From positions 46,458 through 110,457 of IMG/VR virus record IMGVR_UViG_3300033149_001257: 64,000 nt of DNA; one strand, 5' to 3'. A program made the position numbers and the translations under genes. The stretch is from a virus. The notes under the pieces are model-generated. The model was not told where the DNA came from. It saw only the letters and a list, made by a program, of their open reading frames with translations, and made no database searches. Below, in pieces: positions 7,536 through 17,721 of the stretch; the stretch's first letter is position 1, and every line of letters begins with the position of its first letter.

Positions 7536-10451
7536 TTAATCCTCCTCTATTTTTATATATAAAACTTCGCAAAACTTATCACCAACATCGTAATCCGAAT
7601 CGCTTATATCAACCCATGCGTAAAACTTCATCATTTCTCCTGCTGTTGGTAAATTTGAAGTCCATGCTATCGTATCTACCAATAAATCTCTTGCTGCTGC
7701 TGTGGGATTTATGTCTACCGCGCCTATGGACGTATACCCCCCACCCGGGTCCCATGGCTCATCATGCGCTATTGAAATTCTTTCTATGTGAAAATCTGCC
7801 TTATGCGCAGCATTGGTATCCTCACTTAGGGAATATATCGTTATGGTTAAATTACCCCCACTGTAAAATGCAGGCATAGCAACCTGCCAATATGCTTTAT
7901 AATCTGTACCCACCCCACCGTCTGCAAGAAACTTTGTCACATAATCGGGTCCACAGTTTGTTCTTGAAACTTTTTCTATAAGCGCGAAATCGCTATTCGG
8001 TAATACTGCTGCCCCTGGATTCATAAATAAGGCAACTTTCCCACCACCCATGTTATCGTCCACATATTTCTTAATGCTTTGCTGGGTAGCTAAAGCGGTG
8101 GGGCTATCTGAACCCATGGCATCTTCATCGAGAACTGTTGTTACTCTCGCATTAGCGCTTCCCATTTGAATACCCGAAGCGTTTATGTTTAACCTGTCGT
8201 TTCCGTTTTCTCCGATGGTTATTAATTCAGCAGCATTTGTGGTGTCTATTTTAATGAAATTCCCATCACCAGTTTTTATCTCTAAAGCACTGGCGACATT
8301 ATCAGTCATGTCTATGTCCATGGTGGTTCCGTCAGCGCTTATGGAATCAAGCGCAACATCTCCTACGTTTGTAATGTTGTTGTCGCCAAAACTTTGATTC
8401 CCACCAAATGCCCGGGTACCGTCAGCCTTAATATACACGGTATGTAAATCAGATGCTATGTCAGGATGATTATGAACATGGTCTTTACGGCAAAACTCCG
8501 TCGCACTTCCTTCCGCATTGGCTTCCGCTATATTTGAGGGTACTCCAACGTCTATGCCGTGCGCATGGTCGGCACGCGCAAGATAATCAGATGTTCCCTC
8601 TGACGCTACCACGTCAACCGAGGTTATGTCAAGAGGCGATGCGCATATAATCGGGTCGCCACCTGTCTGCGGTGCGTGGGCTGTGGCATGGTCTTTTGGT
8701 GGTTGGTCGTCTGCTAATTCACCGCTAAGACCAGCAACGCTAATTTCATCTCCACCCCCATTTTCGTGAGATGCTGCATGGGCCGCCGGTGCTGCTCCAT
8801 CCACATAGGCCTTGACGGCCTTTTCTGTCGGCAATGCTGTATCGGAATTACCTGCTAATGTTCCGTCAATAGAAAACTCGTCTATCCTCGCGTTAGCTCC
8901 ACTGACCTGGATTCCGGAAGCATTAATATTCAACTCATCACTTCCATTAACCCCTATGGTTACTTTTTCGGAAGCGTTGGTGCTGTCTATTTTCAGGAAG
9001 TTACCATCAGATGTTTTTATTTCTAAAGCGTTGGCCCTGTTATCGTTGACATTAAAATCAACATCTATGGCCGCTCCATTTGGGCTAACGGATACGAGTT
9101 CTATATCGTTTACCTTGGTAATATTATTATCATCATGTGATATTGTCCCATTGAATTCCGTGCTTCCATTCCGTAGCATTACTAATCCGGAATATGGATG
9201 CACGTGGTCATCCCTTGATGCCTTTACCCCAACACCTGGTGAAGCCGCCGCTGCATCGGAAACAGGGTTGTTATCACTTACCTCTGCTCCTGACCCAGAT
9301 AGTGCCGTCCATGCACCATCTGTATAGCATACATATATTCTATTAGTGTCCGTGGTTAAAACAATCATGCTTTCTGTGGGAGTAATTACTAGCCGTTCAG
9401 CGTTTGTCATTTTCCTTAAATTACCAATCCCATTAGAAACATAGGAAGAATTTAAGCAATCCACCTTAAAGTGGTTATTGTAAACAAAATAGTTCTGTTT
9501 ATTGGTTTCTGTGGAATTCGTCATTATGTGTGTTTTACCCTCATAATACCTACTTCCAGTATTAGGTAGGGTCACATACACATATCCGTTATAATAGCAC
9601 CACGCATAGTCTTTATTGGCCAATTCTGTCCTACCGAGGCTCAACAGGTTAATTACGGTGTTTGAGGGCATTATATACCAACAGGAGGCCTCTTTACCTG
9701 ATATGGGCCTTGTTAGTGTGGTTATCTTAATATAATAATAATCCGCATCATATCCGGCATTATCACCAACTCCACTTTTTGCCCAATCAGAAGGAGATGT
9801 GAATGTTATTTGACCATTCGACTTGAAATTCAGGGTGTTGTCTGCAAGGTCATCGGCCGTGGCGGTTAATTGTGTCCATGCGCTACCATTCCAGTACTCA
9901 ACCTTCAGCGTATAAGCAGACCCGAATCCACTGAAATTGAAGTCTACCCCATTAAATGTCGTGCCTAGCCCAACATATAAAGCATCTCCCGTGGCTAGCA
10001 TTAAATCAAATGCCGTACCACCCTGAGTGCCGGCCTCTATGGTATCGTCTATATAAGCAGCGCCATCCCATAAAAGTACAGAACTGAAAGAACCGTATGT
10101 TTCCCCGGATGCCTGACCTTTCTTTTCAAGGTCTTTCTCGTTCATATATAATTCGTTGATAGTATCATAAGCATAATGGAGCGATGTTACCGGATATTTC
10201 CAGATACTATAATTTGTTAGAGTTTGCAGGACCTGCCATAACCCATAATTCGTTGTGGCGTGTCCTATATCAATATCTCTAAGCCATTTCTCGGGTAATC
10301 CGGAATCGCTTATGATGGCATCGCATTGGTTCTTATTAAACTTCGCATTTACCCTGGTTCCACGCAATGTTTCAAAGTTATCGTTCACCCCCGTGGTAAA
10401 CTCTGCGTCGGGTATCTGGTCGTTTAATCTTTTCAGTTTTATGTCCGACAT
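7536..10451 (-). CDS. Large tail fibre with duplicated module
   Basis: 971 residues. The N-terminal ~350 residues are beta-rich and include the segment NGSAWTQLTA, typical of sandwich folds on virion proteins. Next comes a HDDPHP-type junction (HVHPYS near residue 420). Two copies of an ~80-residue fibre module follow, each with ALEIKT, GNF(L/I)KID and LNINASGIQ, separated by a linker with repeated histidine motifs (AAHAASHENGGGDE, KDHATAHAP). The C-terminal ~130 residues look like a globular tip. It shares the motif DEFSIDGTLAGNSDTALPT with the 805-residue protein encoded at 11088-13505. Confidence 0.8.
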   Translation of the reverse strand: MSDIKLKRLNDQIPDAEFTTGVNDNFETLRGTRVNAKFNKNQCDAIISDSGLPEKWLRDIDIGHATTNYGLWQVLQTLTNYSIWKYPVTSLHYAYDTINELYMNEKDLEKKGQASGETYGSFSSVLLWDGAAYIDDTIEAGTQGGTAFDLMLATGDALYVGLGTTFNGVDFNFSGFGSAYTLKVEYWNGSAWTQLTATADDLADNTLNFKSNGQITFTSPSDWAKSGVGDNAGYDADYYYIKITTLTRPISGKEASCWYIMPSNTVINLLSLGRTELANKDYAWCYYNGYVYVTLPNTGSRYYEGKTHIMTNSTETNKQNYFVYNNHFKVDCLNSSYVSNGIGNLRKMTNAERLVITPTESMIVLTTDTNRIYVCYTDGAWTALSGSGAEVSDNNPVSDAAAASPGVGVKASRDDHVHPYSGLVMLRNGSTEFNGTISHDDNNITKVNDIELVSVSPNGAAIDVDFNVNDNRANALEIKTSDGNFLKIDSTNASEKVTIGVNGSDELNINASGIQVSGANARIDEFSIDGTLAGNSDTALPTEKAVKAYVDGAAPAAHAASHENGGGDEISVAGLSGELADDQPPKDHATAHAPQTGGDPIICASPLDITSVDVVASEGTSDYLARADHAHGIDVGVPSNIAEANAEGSATEFCRKDHVHNHPDIASDLHTVYIKADGTRAFGGNQSFGDNNITNVGDVALDSISADGTTMDIDMTDNVASALEIKTGDGNFIKIDTTNAAELITIGENGNDRLNINASGIQMGSANARVTTVLDEDAMGSDSPTALATQQSIKKYVDDNMGGGKVALFMNPGAAVLPNSDFALIEKVSRTNCGPDYVTKFLADGGVGTDYKAYWQVAMPAFYSGGNLTITIYSLSEDTNAAHKADFHIERISIAHDEPWDPGGGYTSIGAVDINPTAAARDLLVDTIAWTSNLPTAGEMMKFYAWVDISDSDYDVGDKFCEVLYIKIEED
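8145..8387 (-). repeat. Fibre module copy B (within the 971-residue fibre)
   Basis: The translated segment from NNITNVGD to GSANARV is the second copy of an internal fibre repeat. It matches copy A at 8884-9140 in the blocks ALEIKT, GNFIKID and LNINASGIQ, with scattered substitutions. Intragenic duplication is likely; the DNA has diverged more than the protein. Confidence 0.75.
8884..9140 (-). repeat. Fibre module copy A (within the 971-residue fibre)
   Basis: First copy of the ~80-residue repeat, from NNITKVND to SGANARI, aligned to 8145-8387. Copy A is five residues longer, through an insertion in the middle. Confidence 0.75.
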
Positions 10452-10461
10452 TTAAGCCCTC

Positions 10462-10815
10462 CTATCCTCCGAATATTGTTTTTGCTATACCTGTCCTTAC
10501 AAGAATTACCGCCGTTCCTACCATGAGAGTTATCGCCAAAATTACCAATCGTCTATTTATTCCTATGTCTTTATCGTGTCCCACGGACTTGGCAACGAGC
10601 CCGCCATCTGGATTGCCATTACCGTCCAGTGTTTTTTTGTTACTTAATACTGTTCTCCAATACTTGTCTGCAACTTTATCATGGTTGACCTTGAACTCAT
10701 CAAAAGAGTTTTGCTGTTGTATTTTATATTCCTCAAAAGCCTTGTTCTGATGTTTATTTTCTCTCAGAATCAAATCCTTTAGTTCGGTAAAGGAATCTCT
10801 TATGTCCTGTTCCAT
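10462..10815 (-). CDS. Coiled coil with C-terminal membrane helix (XhlA-like topology)
   Basis: 117 residues. Residues 1-50 are a charged helix (EQDIRDSFTELKDLILRENK and on), and residues ~90-108 (LVILAITLMVGTAVILV) form a single membrane span close to the C-terminus. This is the layout of phage haemolysin XhlA-type proteins, which accompany holins, but no diagnostic motif is seen. It lies between two fibre genes rather than in the lysis block, so a structural or injection role is also possible. Confidence 0.55.
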   Translation of the reverse strand: MEQDIRDSFTELKDLILRENKHQNKAFEEYKIQQQNSFDEFKVNHDKVADKYWRTVLSNKKTLDGNGNPDGGLVAKSVGHDKDIGINRRLVILAITLMVGTAVILVRTGIAKTIFGG

Positions 10816-10827
10816 GTGATATCCTTT

Positions 10828-11061
10828 CTATATTGGCTTTTTCGGTTCTTCTTTTTTGGGCGCATCTTTCTTTTCTTCTTTCTTTTCTTTTAGTACTATC
10901 ACGACATTTTCTTTATCTCCGTCTTTGTGTACCTTAATCTCTACTCCGCCTTCAATACCCTTCTTTGCAAATGCCGTGAACTCATACGACTCAATCGGTA
11001 ATTCCGGCTGGAACATTACAAATGCTACTCCGTTTGCATCTTTGCTAAATGTCGTTTTCAT
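10828..11061 (-). CDS. Small acidic/basic-tailed protein, unknown
   Basis: 77 residues with an AAAAGGAG box. A short beta-rich core (residues 10-50) is followed by a Lys/Glu-rich tail ending KKEEPKKPI. No cysteine and no membrane segment. Its position between the fibre genes suggests a small tail-associated protein; function not recognised. Confidence 0.5.
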   Translation of the reverse strand: MKTTFSKDANGVAFVMFQPELPIESYEFTAFAKKGIEGGVEIKVHKDGDKENVVIVLKEKKEEKKDAPKKEEPKKPI

Positions 11062-11087
11062 TGCCGTTTTCTCCTTTTCCTTTTATT

Positions 11088-13505
11088 TTAACTTCCTGTC
11101 GTGTATGCGTAAATATAATACGTAGTTCCTCCAATGTCCACGGCAATTTGTTTTGAAAGGGTGCCTGCCGATGATACCGCATCGTCTACCGCCTTTATTA
11201 ATGGCTCGTCTACCGAGAAACTGCTCATGTCTATTCCCCCGGGATTGCCTGCTCCGTCATTGATTGAGGTTATTTCTATAGCATAAACATCATCCGCATG
11301 TCTACTTCGTTGGTTTATTTCCAATATCATCACATTGTTCGTCATCGTGCCAGCCACCTGTGCTCCCGCTGATGTTATTTTCAACACAGAGCCACTTGAA
11401 TTGAGTGTCCCCCCTGCCCCGGTCTGTGATTCTGACCTTGTTATTTCAACCAGGTCGTAATTGAATGTTGTGGTTCCTGAAGTTCTTGTCTCAAGAGATA
11501 GCGTTCGAAATACATTTTTACTGCCCACCGTGTCCCCCAATGAAGAACCAAGCCTGGTTATCTGGGAGTTAAATACCTTTCCGCTTGTTATACTGGTAGA
11601 CTGACACAACATATTCATGATTGTCCCATCCACTAAACCATCCGCTGATATATCAATTACCTTACCAGACGTAACCGCACCTGCATTTATGTCAACAACT
11701 ATCCCCGATGTTGTTGCAGCATCAATATTTATTACGTCAGCAGTTGTGGCATCCGAATCTATGTTTAATGATATAGCATCCGTATCCTGGTCAATAGTTA
11801 CCGTACTATCAAAAAATGAAAGTCCATCGACTTCAAGTTTACCGGAAACCATTAAATCATCTTCTGCGGCAAGTCCGTGTCCGGTGGTGCCGGCATCGCC
11901 TATCCTTAAATATGCGCCCACCCCGAATATTGAAGGTATGTTTGCTGCGGTTTCAAACTTGAAATAATCATCTGCATCACTGTTCGGGAGTAAATGAATT
12001 GCTCCATTGCTTGTTATGTGATTACCACCAAGTGCAATGTTACCTACCATGGTAGATGTGCCGTCAAGTTTTAGAAATGCTCCACCAGCCACCGCGCCAT
12101 CAATATATGTTTTTACGGCTTTTTCTGTAGGCAACGCAGTATCGCTATTTCCACCCAATGTTCCGTCGATTGAGAACTCGTCTATTGTCGCACCCAGATT
12201 AAGCGTGATACTCGGGGATGCTGAAATGGTTTTGTTGGTCAATGTCTGTGTTGGTGAAGTGCCCACCACATCTACCCACGTGGTACCATCGTTGGATAAT
12301 TGTAGCTTATCGGTACCCTCATTCCACCTTAATCCGGGGTCCTCGTCAGTTCCGGGACCGGTGGCGCTTGTTCCTGATATTTTCAGCATGGGATAATTGG
12401 GATTACCACCAGTGAATGGGGTAGCAAAGTAAAAATAGGTTCCTGATACATTGTGGGGTATTATGGGTATTGACCTTTGGGCTATGATACCATTTAATCC
12501 CCTGACACCACTCAGCCTGAGTAGGGCGTTCATCTGGTTGGTACCATCTATTTTCAAATAATCCTCTAAGTCGCCCACGTTGGCCACGAGTTCTCCCCGA
12601 ACAAGAAGATTATTAAACTCCGCATCTCCATTATCCTGTATCTGAAAACCCGACACCCCGGAAAGATAATTAAAGGATTCAAGTGTTGTGGGGGTTACTC
12701 TTATGTTGCCTATGCGCGCATCGTCCTCAGTAAACCTCGCCGTTTCTGTTCCATCCTCGTCAAAGAAGAATATTCCATGCTGATTAAACCTTGCTGCCAC
12801 TGCGCCCGTAACGTATTTAATAAGTATTTCTTTTGAATTCAACTCAAGTGATTCCTGCGATGATACTATTTTTAACTGTTCCGTGAGTGTTAATGTTCCC
12901 TGTAAATTATCAGCAAGCATATTCTCAACAATGTTACGAATAGCATTTATGGTGTCATCATCTACCACGTATCTATTATTGAAAAGTAAATCCCGAGAAT
13001 CTACGATATGCCCATTGAGTCCTTCGTGGTCCTGGTCCTGCTGAATAGCCACTGTATCATCCGAGGGAATAATTATCTTGGCAATGGTTACTTTATTAGA
13101 AAATATCGCATCGTCAAGCGTGATTAATCCATTGTATAGATTAATGAATATCTCGCCAGCCTTGCCTAATGGAACCTCTAATTTCCTTTCTTCTTCGTCT
13201 ATTTTATGTAGTATCCCATCGGCTATCCCAAGATGCTCGGTATCGAACTTTCTTCTTATATATATGTATTCGGAAGCCGGGTCGTCTGCCTCTACATAAA
13301 GACCGGAAAGGACTTTATTCCCCCCTATTTTAGCCACTAAATCAGATAGCCATTTCATGCCACGGTTATCACTGGACTGAGATACGGAACTGGCGCTAAC
13401 ACCTCTCGGCAAAGAAGAACTACCTTTAGTTTCGGCGCTCTTATCCGTACCCTGTAATCGGGTAATTTGCTGATGTAATGTTTCAAATGTCTTTTTTCCT
13501 ACCAT
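11088..13505 (-). CDS. Tail fibre / minor tail protein
   Basis: 805 residues. The N-terminal ~100 residues, with SDNRGMKWLSDLVAKIGG, probably attach to the hub encoded just upstream, whose stop it overlaps as TAATG. The middle carries the widespread fibre motif TLTNKTISASPS and DEFSIDGTLGGNSDTALPT (also in the 971-residue fibre). The C-terminal 300 residues are Thr/Ser/Asp-rich repeats such as TTADVINIDAATTSGIVVDI, a pattern of beta-helix or triple-stranded shafts. It probably forms the shaft of a side or central fibre. Confidence 0.75.
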   Translation of the reverse strand: MVGKKTFETLHQQITRLQGTDKSAETKGSSSLPRGVSASSVSQSSDNRGMKWLSDLVAKIGGNKVLSGLYVEADDPASEYIYIRRKFDTEHLGIADGILHKIDEEERKLEVPLGKAGEIFINLYNGLITLDDAIFSNKVTIAKIIIPSDDTVAIQQDQDHEGLNGHIVDSRDLLFNNRYVVDDDTINAIRNIVENMLADNLQGTLTLTEQLKIVSSQESLELNSKEILIKYVTGAVAARFNQHGIFFFDEDGTETARFTEDDARIGNIRVTPTTLESFNYLSGVSGFQIQDNGDAEFNNLLVRGELVANVGDLEDYLKIDGTNQMNALLRLSGVRGLNGIIAQRSIPIIPHNVSGTYFYFATPFTGGNPNYPMLKISGTSATGPGTDEDPGLRWNEGTDKLQLSNDGTTWVDVVGTSPTQTLTNKTISASPSITLNLGATIDEFSIDGTLGGNSDTALPTEKAVKTYIDGAVAGGAFLKLDGTSTMVGNIALGGNHITSNGAIHLLPNSDADDYFKFETAANIPSIFGVGAYLRIGDAGTTGHGLAAEDDLMVSGKLEVDGLSFFDSTVTIDQDTDAISLNIDSDATTADVINIDAATTSGIVVDINAGAVTSGKVIDISADGLVDGTIMNMLCQSTSITSGKVFNSQITRLGSSLGDTVGSKNVFRTLSLETRTSGTTTFNYDLVEITRSESQTGAGGTLNSSGSVLKITSAGAQVAGTMTNNVMILEINQRSRHADDVYAIEITSINDGAGNPGGIDMSSFSVDEPLIKAVDDAVSSAGTLSKQIAVDIGGTTYYIYAYTTGS

Positions 13506-16500
13506 TATCCTGGATACCTCGCTAACATAAATGTTGGCTGACTTTTCTTCGCAGACATTTTCTCAAGAAAATAGTTCTGGTTAATATTGTTTACTGTATC
13601 AATTACTCTTAGCGTCATGCCCATTATTATATGCGGCGCAAGCATAGACGTTATTCTCACCTTACTCTTGTTTTTCTGGAACTCATAGAGCATTAATTTA
13701 CCACGCCTGTCAATTATCGGTTGAGTAGATAATTCTATATGTACGTCCCTGTCCTTATAAACCTTATCTCCATATATGGGTAATAGTCCGGCATCGTCAA
13801 ATAAAGAACTGGCTGTTTCAAGCTCCTGCGATACCCTGACATCTATGGCATGATTATTGTCGGCGGTGTCGGTAGTACTTACAAACGTAGTGGGAGTTTT
13901 GCTCGTATACACAAACGCCTCAGCACCATCAATATATATCGTTCCGGTATCAGAAAATGCCGAGGTATCATCTACATTTATCGTTGAATCGCCTGCTGTT
14001 ACTCCCACCGAAACCTGCGTTGTCGGTATCAGTGTAGCATCGGTTTCGAGTACCGTGTTGCCATATATCGCAAGCTCTGCCAGGCAAACAGCATAGAATG
14101 TTTCTCCTGCATGTTCAATCGCTCCCAACTCTTCAAGAATTATCTTTACATATCTCGCTTGAAAAAACTCGCCTAAAATATCTTCTTCAAATGATACTTT
14201 CTCCCCACCCTTCATAATAAAATCTCTCGCATCCGAAGATATGGAACTGTAGCTCGTGCCATCTATGGAATATTCCAAACTGTATCTATTCTCTATGTCA
14301 AGCTTGTTTTTAATATCATTGGTATACGGATAATAAAAACCTTGAAGTAAATCAATGGCTCTTATATCCCGAAGTGAGCCCAGGTCTATAATTAAAAACT
14401 GTGTACCCGATAATGTCTTGTTCTTAAACTTTACCTGTAATTGTGTGTTGCTTAATCCATCTATCATTAGTGGCGCGCTTGTTGAGGGCTTAATTATATT
14501 GTTTGATGCGTAAGATAAATCCATTGACACTAATCCATTTCTGGTATTCTCAAATATACGAACTTCTTTATAATAAGCGTTTCCTGTATACCAATAAACA
14601 CTAAGACCTACAGGGTGCCTATTGATTGCTTTTATTCTTGACAATATCCTTATTTTTTTTATATATTTAGGAGCACCACTTTCATTAGGATACCATGTGG
14701 TGGTATACAAATCTGTTTCCCCTGCGGGAAATTCTATGTGGGATGCTACCCAGTGGGTACCTGTCCACCAACTGCCCATATAATTCCACGTATCGTCAAC
14801 GTCTTGATACATAACCGCATAATCTCCCCCATATAATCTTATGTCATCATTCATAATGGCACCCACGTCTAATTCAACTTTTGAAATATACCGTGTTCCG
14901 CCTAAGTCAAAGTTAATATTCTTTGAATATAGCACATCTTTTACTCTTAATCTTTCCGAAGCATATACTCCTATGTGGGTGAAATATGTACTGGTATTCC
15001 CATCTATCATGTGGCCGGTAATTCCGGATGACCTACCACCTGGGGCTCCTATTGTTATGGTGGTATCCTCTGCTATGTTCGGAGTGGTAAACGCAGCATC
15101 TGGATCGCTTGGGAAATGAGTCGAATCTTTTTCTATCCTTACCGTGGCATTCGCACAATCTATAAGCACGTCATCTGCACTTATTGATTTATAAAAATCG
15201 GCATATGATGTTTGATTTAGTTTTGTATAATTCGTAGAAGAAGGCGCATACCAGATACCATTAGAATAATCCACGTTAGCGTTACCGGCAGCTATTGTGA
15301 AAAGACGTTCTCCGTCTGTTGTGTATATAATAATAGGATACTCTCTGGATATTTTATATCCAAACCTTACCTCATAATGAGATTGCGATAAATATGATGG
15401 TATTTCCGATGGGTCGGAATTAGAAAAATCATCCACGCTTGTCACTCCCGGAGCAAATAATGTTAGAGCTCCATTTCCCGTGGGTGAAATCACTTGAGAT
15501 TGAAATTGTACATCATTGTCGGATATTGGTACACCATTAAATCTCACGTTTGGTATTGTAGGATAAGATAGTATTGCGGGTGAAAAATAAACCCCATTGG
15601 CATCCGCAAGATAAAGTTTATAGTTGGCGTATGTTATATCATCGCCTGTCCATTGGAGTGGCTGATTCTCTGCCGTGGCGCTATATGTTCCTATGTCAAC
15701 AAAAGATACCACTCTGTTTCCATCCTCATCAACCGCCTGCATATAATTTGTGGGATTCTCGTTCTGTCCATACATTTTTACCCTTGTGTATATCTCCCCA
15801 TCTGATATATAGTCCAAGGAAATCTGTCCCGGTACGGTATAATCAGCATTTACTTTCTGGGTAAGATAAGACCCCCAGACCTTCTGCGAACCAGCCGTAC
15901 GAAAAATATAATTAGGCGCAAGCAGACTCCTGATTTCATTTATAGCATCAAACCGGTTATTAATCTTACTCGCAGAAAACTCTATCACCGGTATTTGTAT
16001 TCCGGTGGCCTGTATGGTGCAAAATGTGTAATCCACATCACAGGTTACGGTAGCCCCTGTGCCCCCCGTGGGGGGAGTGGTCAATATAATCTTACCATAC
16101 CTTTTATCAAACCTGTTAAACTGCGCCGCAAGTATACCCGGGATAGTAAAATTGCCATGCACAAGGTCGGTACTCACGTTGTTATAAGTTAAATACCATA
16201 CCTGCCCAACTGGATATGCTTGATATACGGTAGCTTTATCATTATGGGCCGCCGCAATAGAAGATAATTCTCCACGTGTACATCCAGTAAGCGTGGTGGC
16301 TGTTTTCCCGGTATATTCAATAAACTCATTATCTATTTTAATATACCCCGTATCGTCAAAATCAGCAGTATCTTCCTTCGTGGTTATGGTGTCAATAGCA
16401 TCCGTCACTGAACCCTTGAGATGTACTTTCACGTCAATTGTTTCGGGATTAAAATTCGGTACCATGGTATCAATAATAACCCCATCTTCCGTGTTCTTCG

Positions 16501-17314
16501 TGGTGGTTAAGTTACCAGCCACGGTATATGGGATATTTCCATAATGGTCCTCTTTTGTCATTATTTCCTGTATCACATCCTCAGCATAATTAATAGTAGA
16601 TGTGGGATAATACCAATATGGTTCTACAACTAAATCAAAATCTTCCCGTACATTTATGGGCGCATTTAATATTATCTGACCATATTCATAATCAATCGTA
16701 ATATCCTGTATTTTCTCGCCAGCCACAGCACTTCCCCTGAAAATTACTTTTATATTCAACGGCGGTTTCTGCGCTATATTTGTGTGTGGTAAATTAAATA
16801 TTACTGCCAATTTATGGTCAGCATTTTCTGTATCATCTGACATGTAATGCGGCGTAATGTACTCAACCCCAGTAAGCGCGGTATTCGTTGTAGCATATGT
16901 TACCTCGGTTTTGGGTGATTCATATTTCTTGTCAATATCAACCCACTGCAACTTAATCATGGCATCTGATACGTTCAATACAAGCGTTGCCGCACCCTGA
17001 TTAATCACCGGATTTATTTCCTGTATCGTTCCATAGAACTTATTAAATAATTCGGGGGTCCCATAAACGTCTATCCCCTCAAATATCTCAACCAATTCCC
17101 CTTTGGATATAGGATTAGTTCCACCTGCCGAATATTTACCATCGGTGTTTTTTATTATTACCCTTAATGTCGCGGTACCATACTTATCATCAAAAGAGTA
17201 ATCCCAATCGATAGCATCGGTATTTGTAGCGCTGGCTATATCGCAACGGAACTCTCTTGGAGCCTCGCCGCGGGTTAATATAGCTTGCGCATCTGATGAT
17301 AATTGTTTAGGCAT
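13505..17314 (-). CDS. Large tail hub / adhesin protein with F5/8-type domains
   Basis: 1269 residues. The first ~170 residues are a hub-like domain (DWDYSFDDKYGTATLRVIIKN) as in baseplate hub proteins of siphophages. Two discoidin (F5/8 type C)-like lectin domains follow in the second half: one begins near GHMIDGNTSTYFTHIGVYAS with FDLGGTRYISKVEL, the other near LMIDGLSNTQLQVKF with IDLGSLRDIRAIDLL. The C-terminus returns to a hub-like strand set (APHIIMGMTLRVIDTVNNI). It is probably the central tip that binds carbohydrate receptors. It follows a small tail protein by 2 bases. Confidence 0.75.
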   Translation of the reverse strand: MPKQLSSDAQAILTRGEAPREFRCDIASATNTDAIDWDYSFDDKYGTATLRVIIKNTDGKYSAGGTNPISKGELVEIFEGIDVYGTPELFNKFYGTIQEINPVINQGAATLVLNVSDAMIKLQWVDIDKKYESPKTEVTYATTNTALTGVEYITPHYMSDDTENADHKLAVIFNLPHTNIAQKPPLNIKVIFRGSAVAGEKIQDITIDYEYGQIILNAPINVREDFDLVVEPYWYYPTSTINYAEDVIQEIMTKEDHYGNIPYTVAGNLTTTKNTEDGVIIDTMVPNFNPETIDVKVHLKGSVTDAIDTITTKEDTADFDDTGYIKIDNEFIEYTGKTATTLTGCTRGELSSIAAAHNDKATVYQAYPVGQVWYLTYNNVSTDLVHGNFTIPGILAAQFNRFDKRYGKIILTTPPTGGTGATVTCDVDYTFCTIQATGIQIPVIEFSASKINNRFDAINEIRSLLAPNYIFRTAGSQKVWGSYLTQKVNADYTVPGQISLDYISDGEIYTRVKMYGQNENPTNYMQAVDEDGNRVVSFVDIGTYSATAENQPLQWTGDDITYANYKLYLADANGVYFSPAILSYPTIPNVRFNGVPISDNDVQFQSQVISPTGNGALTLFAPGVTSVDDFSNSDPSEIPSYLSQSHYEVRFGYKISREYPIIIYTTDGERLFTIAAGNANVDYSNGIWYAPSSTNYTKLNQTSYADFYKSISADDVLIDCANATVRIEKDSTHFPSDPDAAFTTPNIAEDTTITIGAPGGRSSGITGHMIDGNTSTYFTHIGVYASERLRVKDVLYSKNINFDLGGTRYISKVELDVGAIMNDDIRLYGGDYAVMYQDVDDTWNYMGSWWTGTHWVASHIEFPAGETDLYTTTWYPNESGAPKYIKKIRILSRIKAINRHPVGLSVYWYTGNAYYKEVRIFENTRNGLVSMDLSYASNNIIKPSTSAPLMIDGLSNTQLQVKFKNKTLSGTQFLIIDLGSLRDIRAIDLLQGFYYPYTNDIKNKLDIENRYSLEYSIDGTSYSSISSDARDFIMKGGEKVSFEEDILGEFFQARYVKIILEELGAIEHAGETFYAVCLAELAIYGNTVLETDATLIPTTQVSVGVTAGDSTINVDDTSAFSDTGTIYIDGAEAFVYTSKTPTTFVSTTDTADNNHAIDVRVSQELETASSLFDDAGLLPIYGDKVYKDRDVHIELSTQPIIDRRGKLMLYEFQKNKSKVRITSMLAPHIIMGMTLRVIDTVNNINQNYFLEKMSAKKSQPTFMLARYPG

Positions 17315-17316
17315 TG

Positions 17317-17712
17317 TTAAATATCCTTTAGTACCTTCAGACTCATTTTTATCTGGTACTTCTGTGTTGAACCAGATAATTTATCTAACTTATTGAGGGA
17401 CCGTATTTCACCCTGGATTATCTCTCCGTTTGTCTTGGTTATTTCAAGCCTGGTGTTATTGTCGGCATATGTTTCCAATCTACTCCATAGGGTAAGAGTA
17501 GAATCTTTTGTGAGAAATACAAAATTTGTAATCTCGTGGATTTTCTTCTCCGGGGGCGAATCCTGTCCTTCCGATCCATCGTACAGCACCACATCTTTCG
17601 TCAATGAAACAATGTTTTCCTCTATGGGAACCACTCCGGGAGCCGGTATTGTGTGCTCGTTTACCCACACTCCACTTTCGTATTTTCTCACTGCCCACCT
17701 TATATCAGCCAT
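17317..17712 (-). CDS. Small tail protein between tape measure and hub
   Basis: 131 residues, beta-rich with several conserved-looking polar strands (EITNFVFLTKDSTLTLWSRL). It occupies the slot usually held by the distal tail protein between tape measure and hub, but it is shorter than a full Dit and no signature motif was recognised. AGGAG box upstream. Confidence 0.55.
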   Translation of the reverse strand: MADIRWAVRKYESGVWVNEHTIPAPGVVPIEENIVSLTKDVVLYDGSEGQDSPPEKKIHEITNFVFLTKDSTLTLWSRLETYADNNTRLEITKTNGEIIQGEIRSLNKLDKLSGSTQKYQIKMSLKVLKDI

Positions 17713-17721
17713 TTATATCTC

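Noticed and set aside
8145-9140. Fibre repeats taken as a CRISPR or tandem DNA array
   Set aside because: Only two diverged copies of about 250 bases in a coding frame, explained by protein module duplication. No CRISPR array was found in the window.
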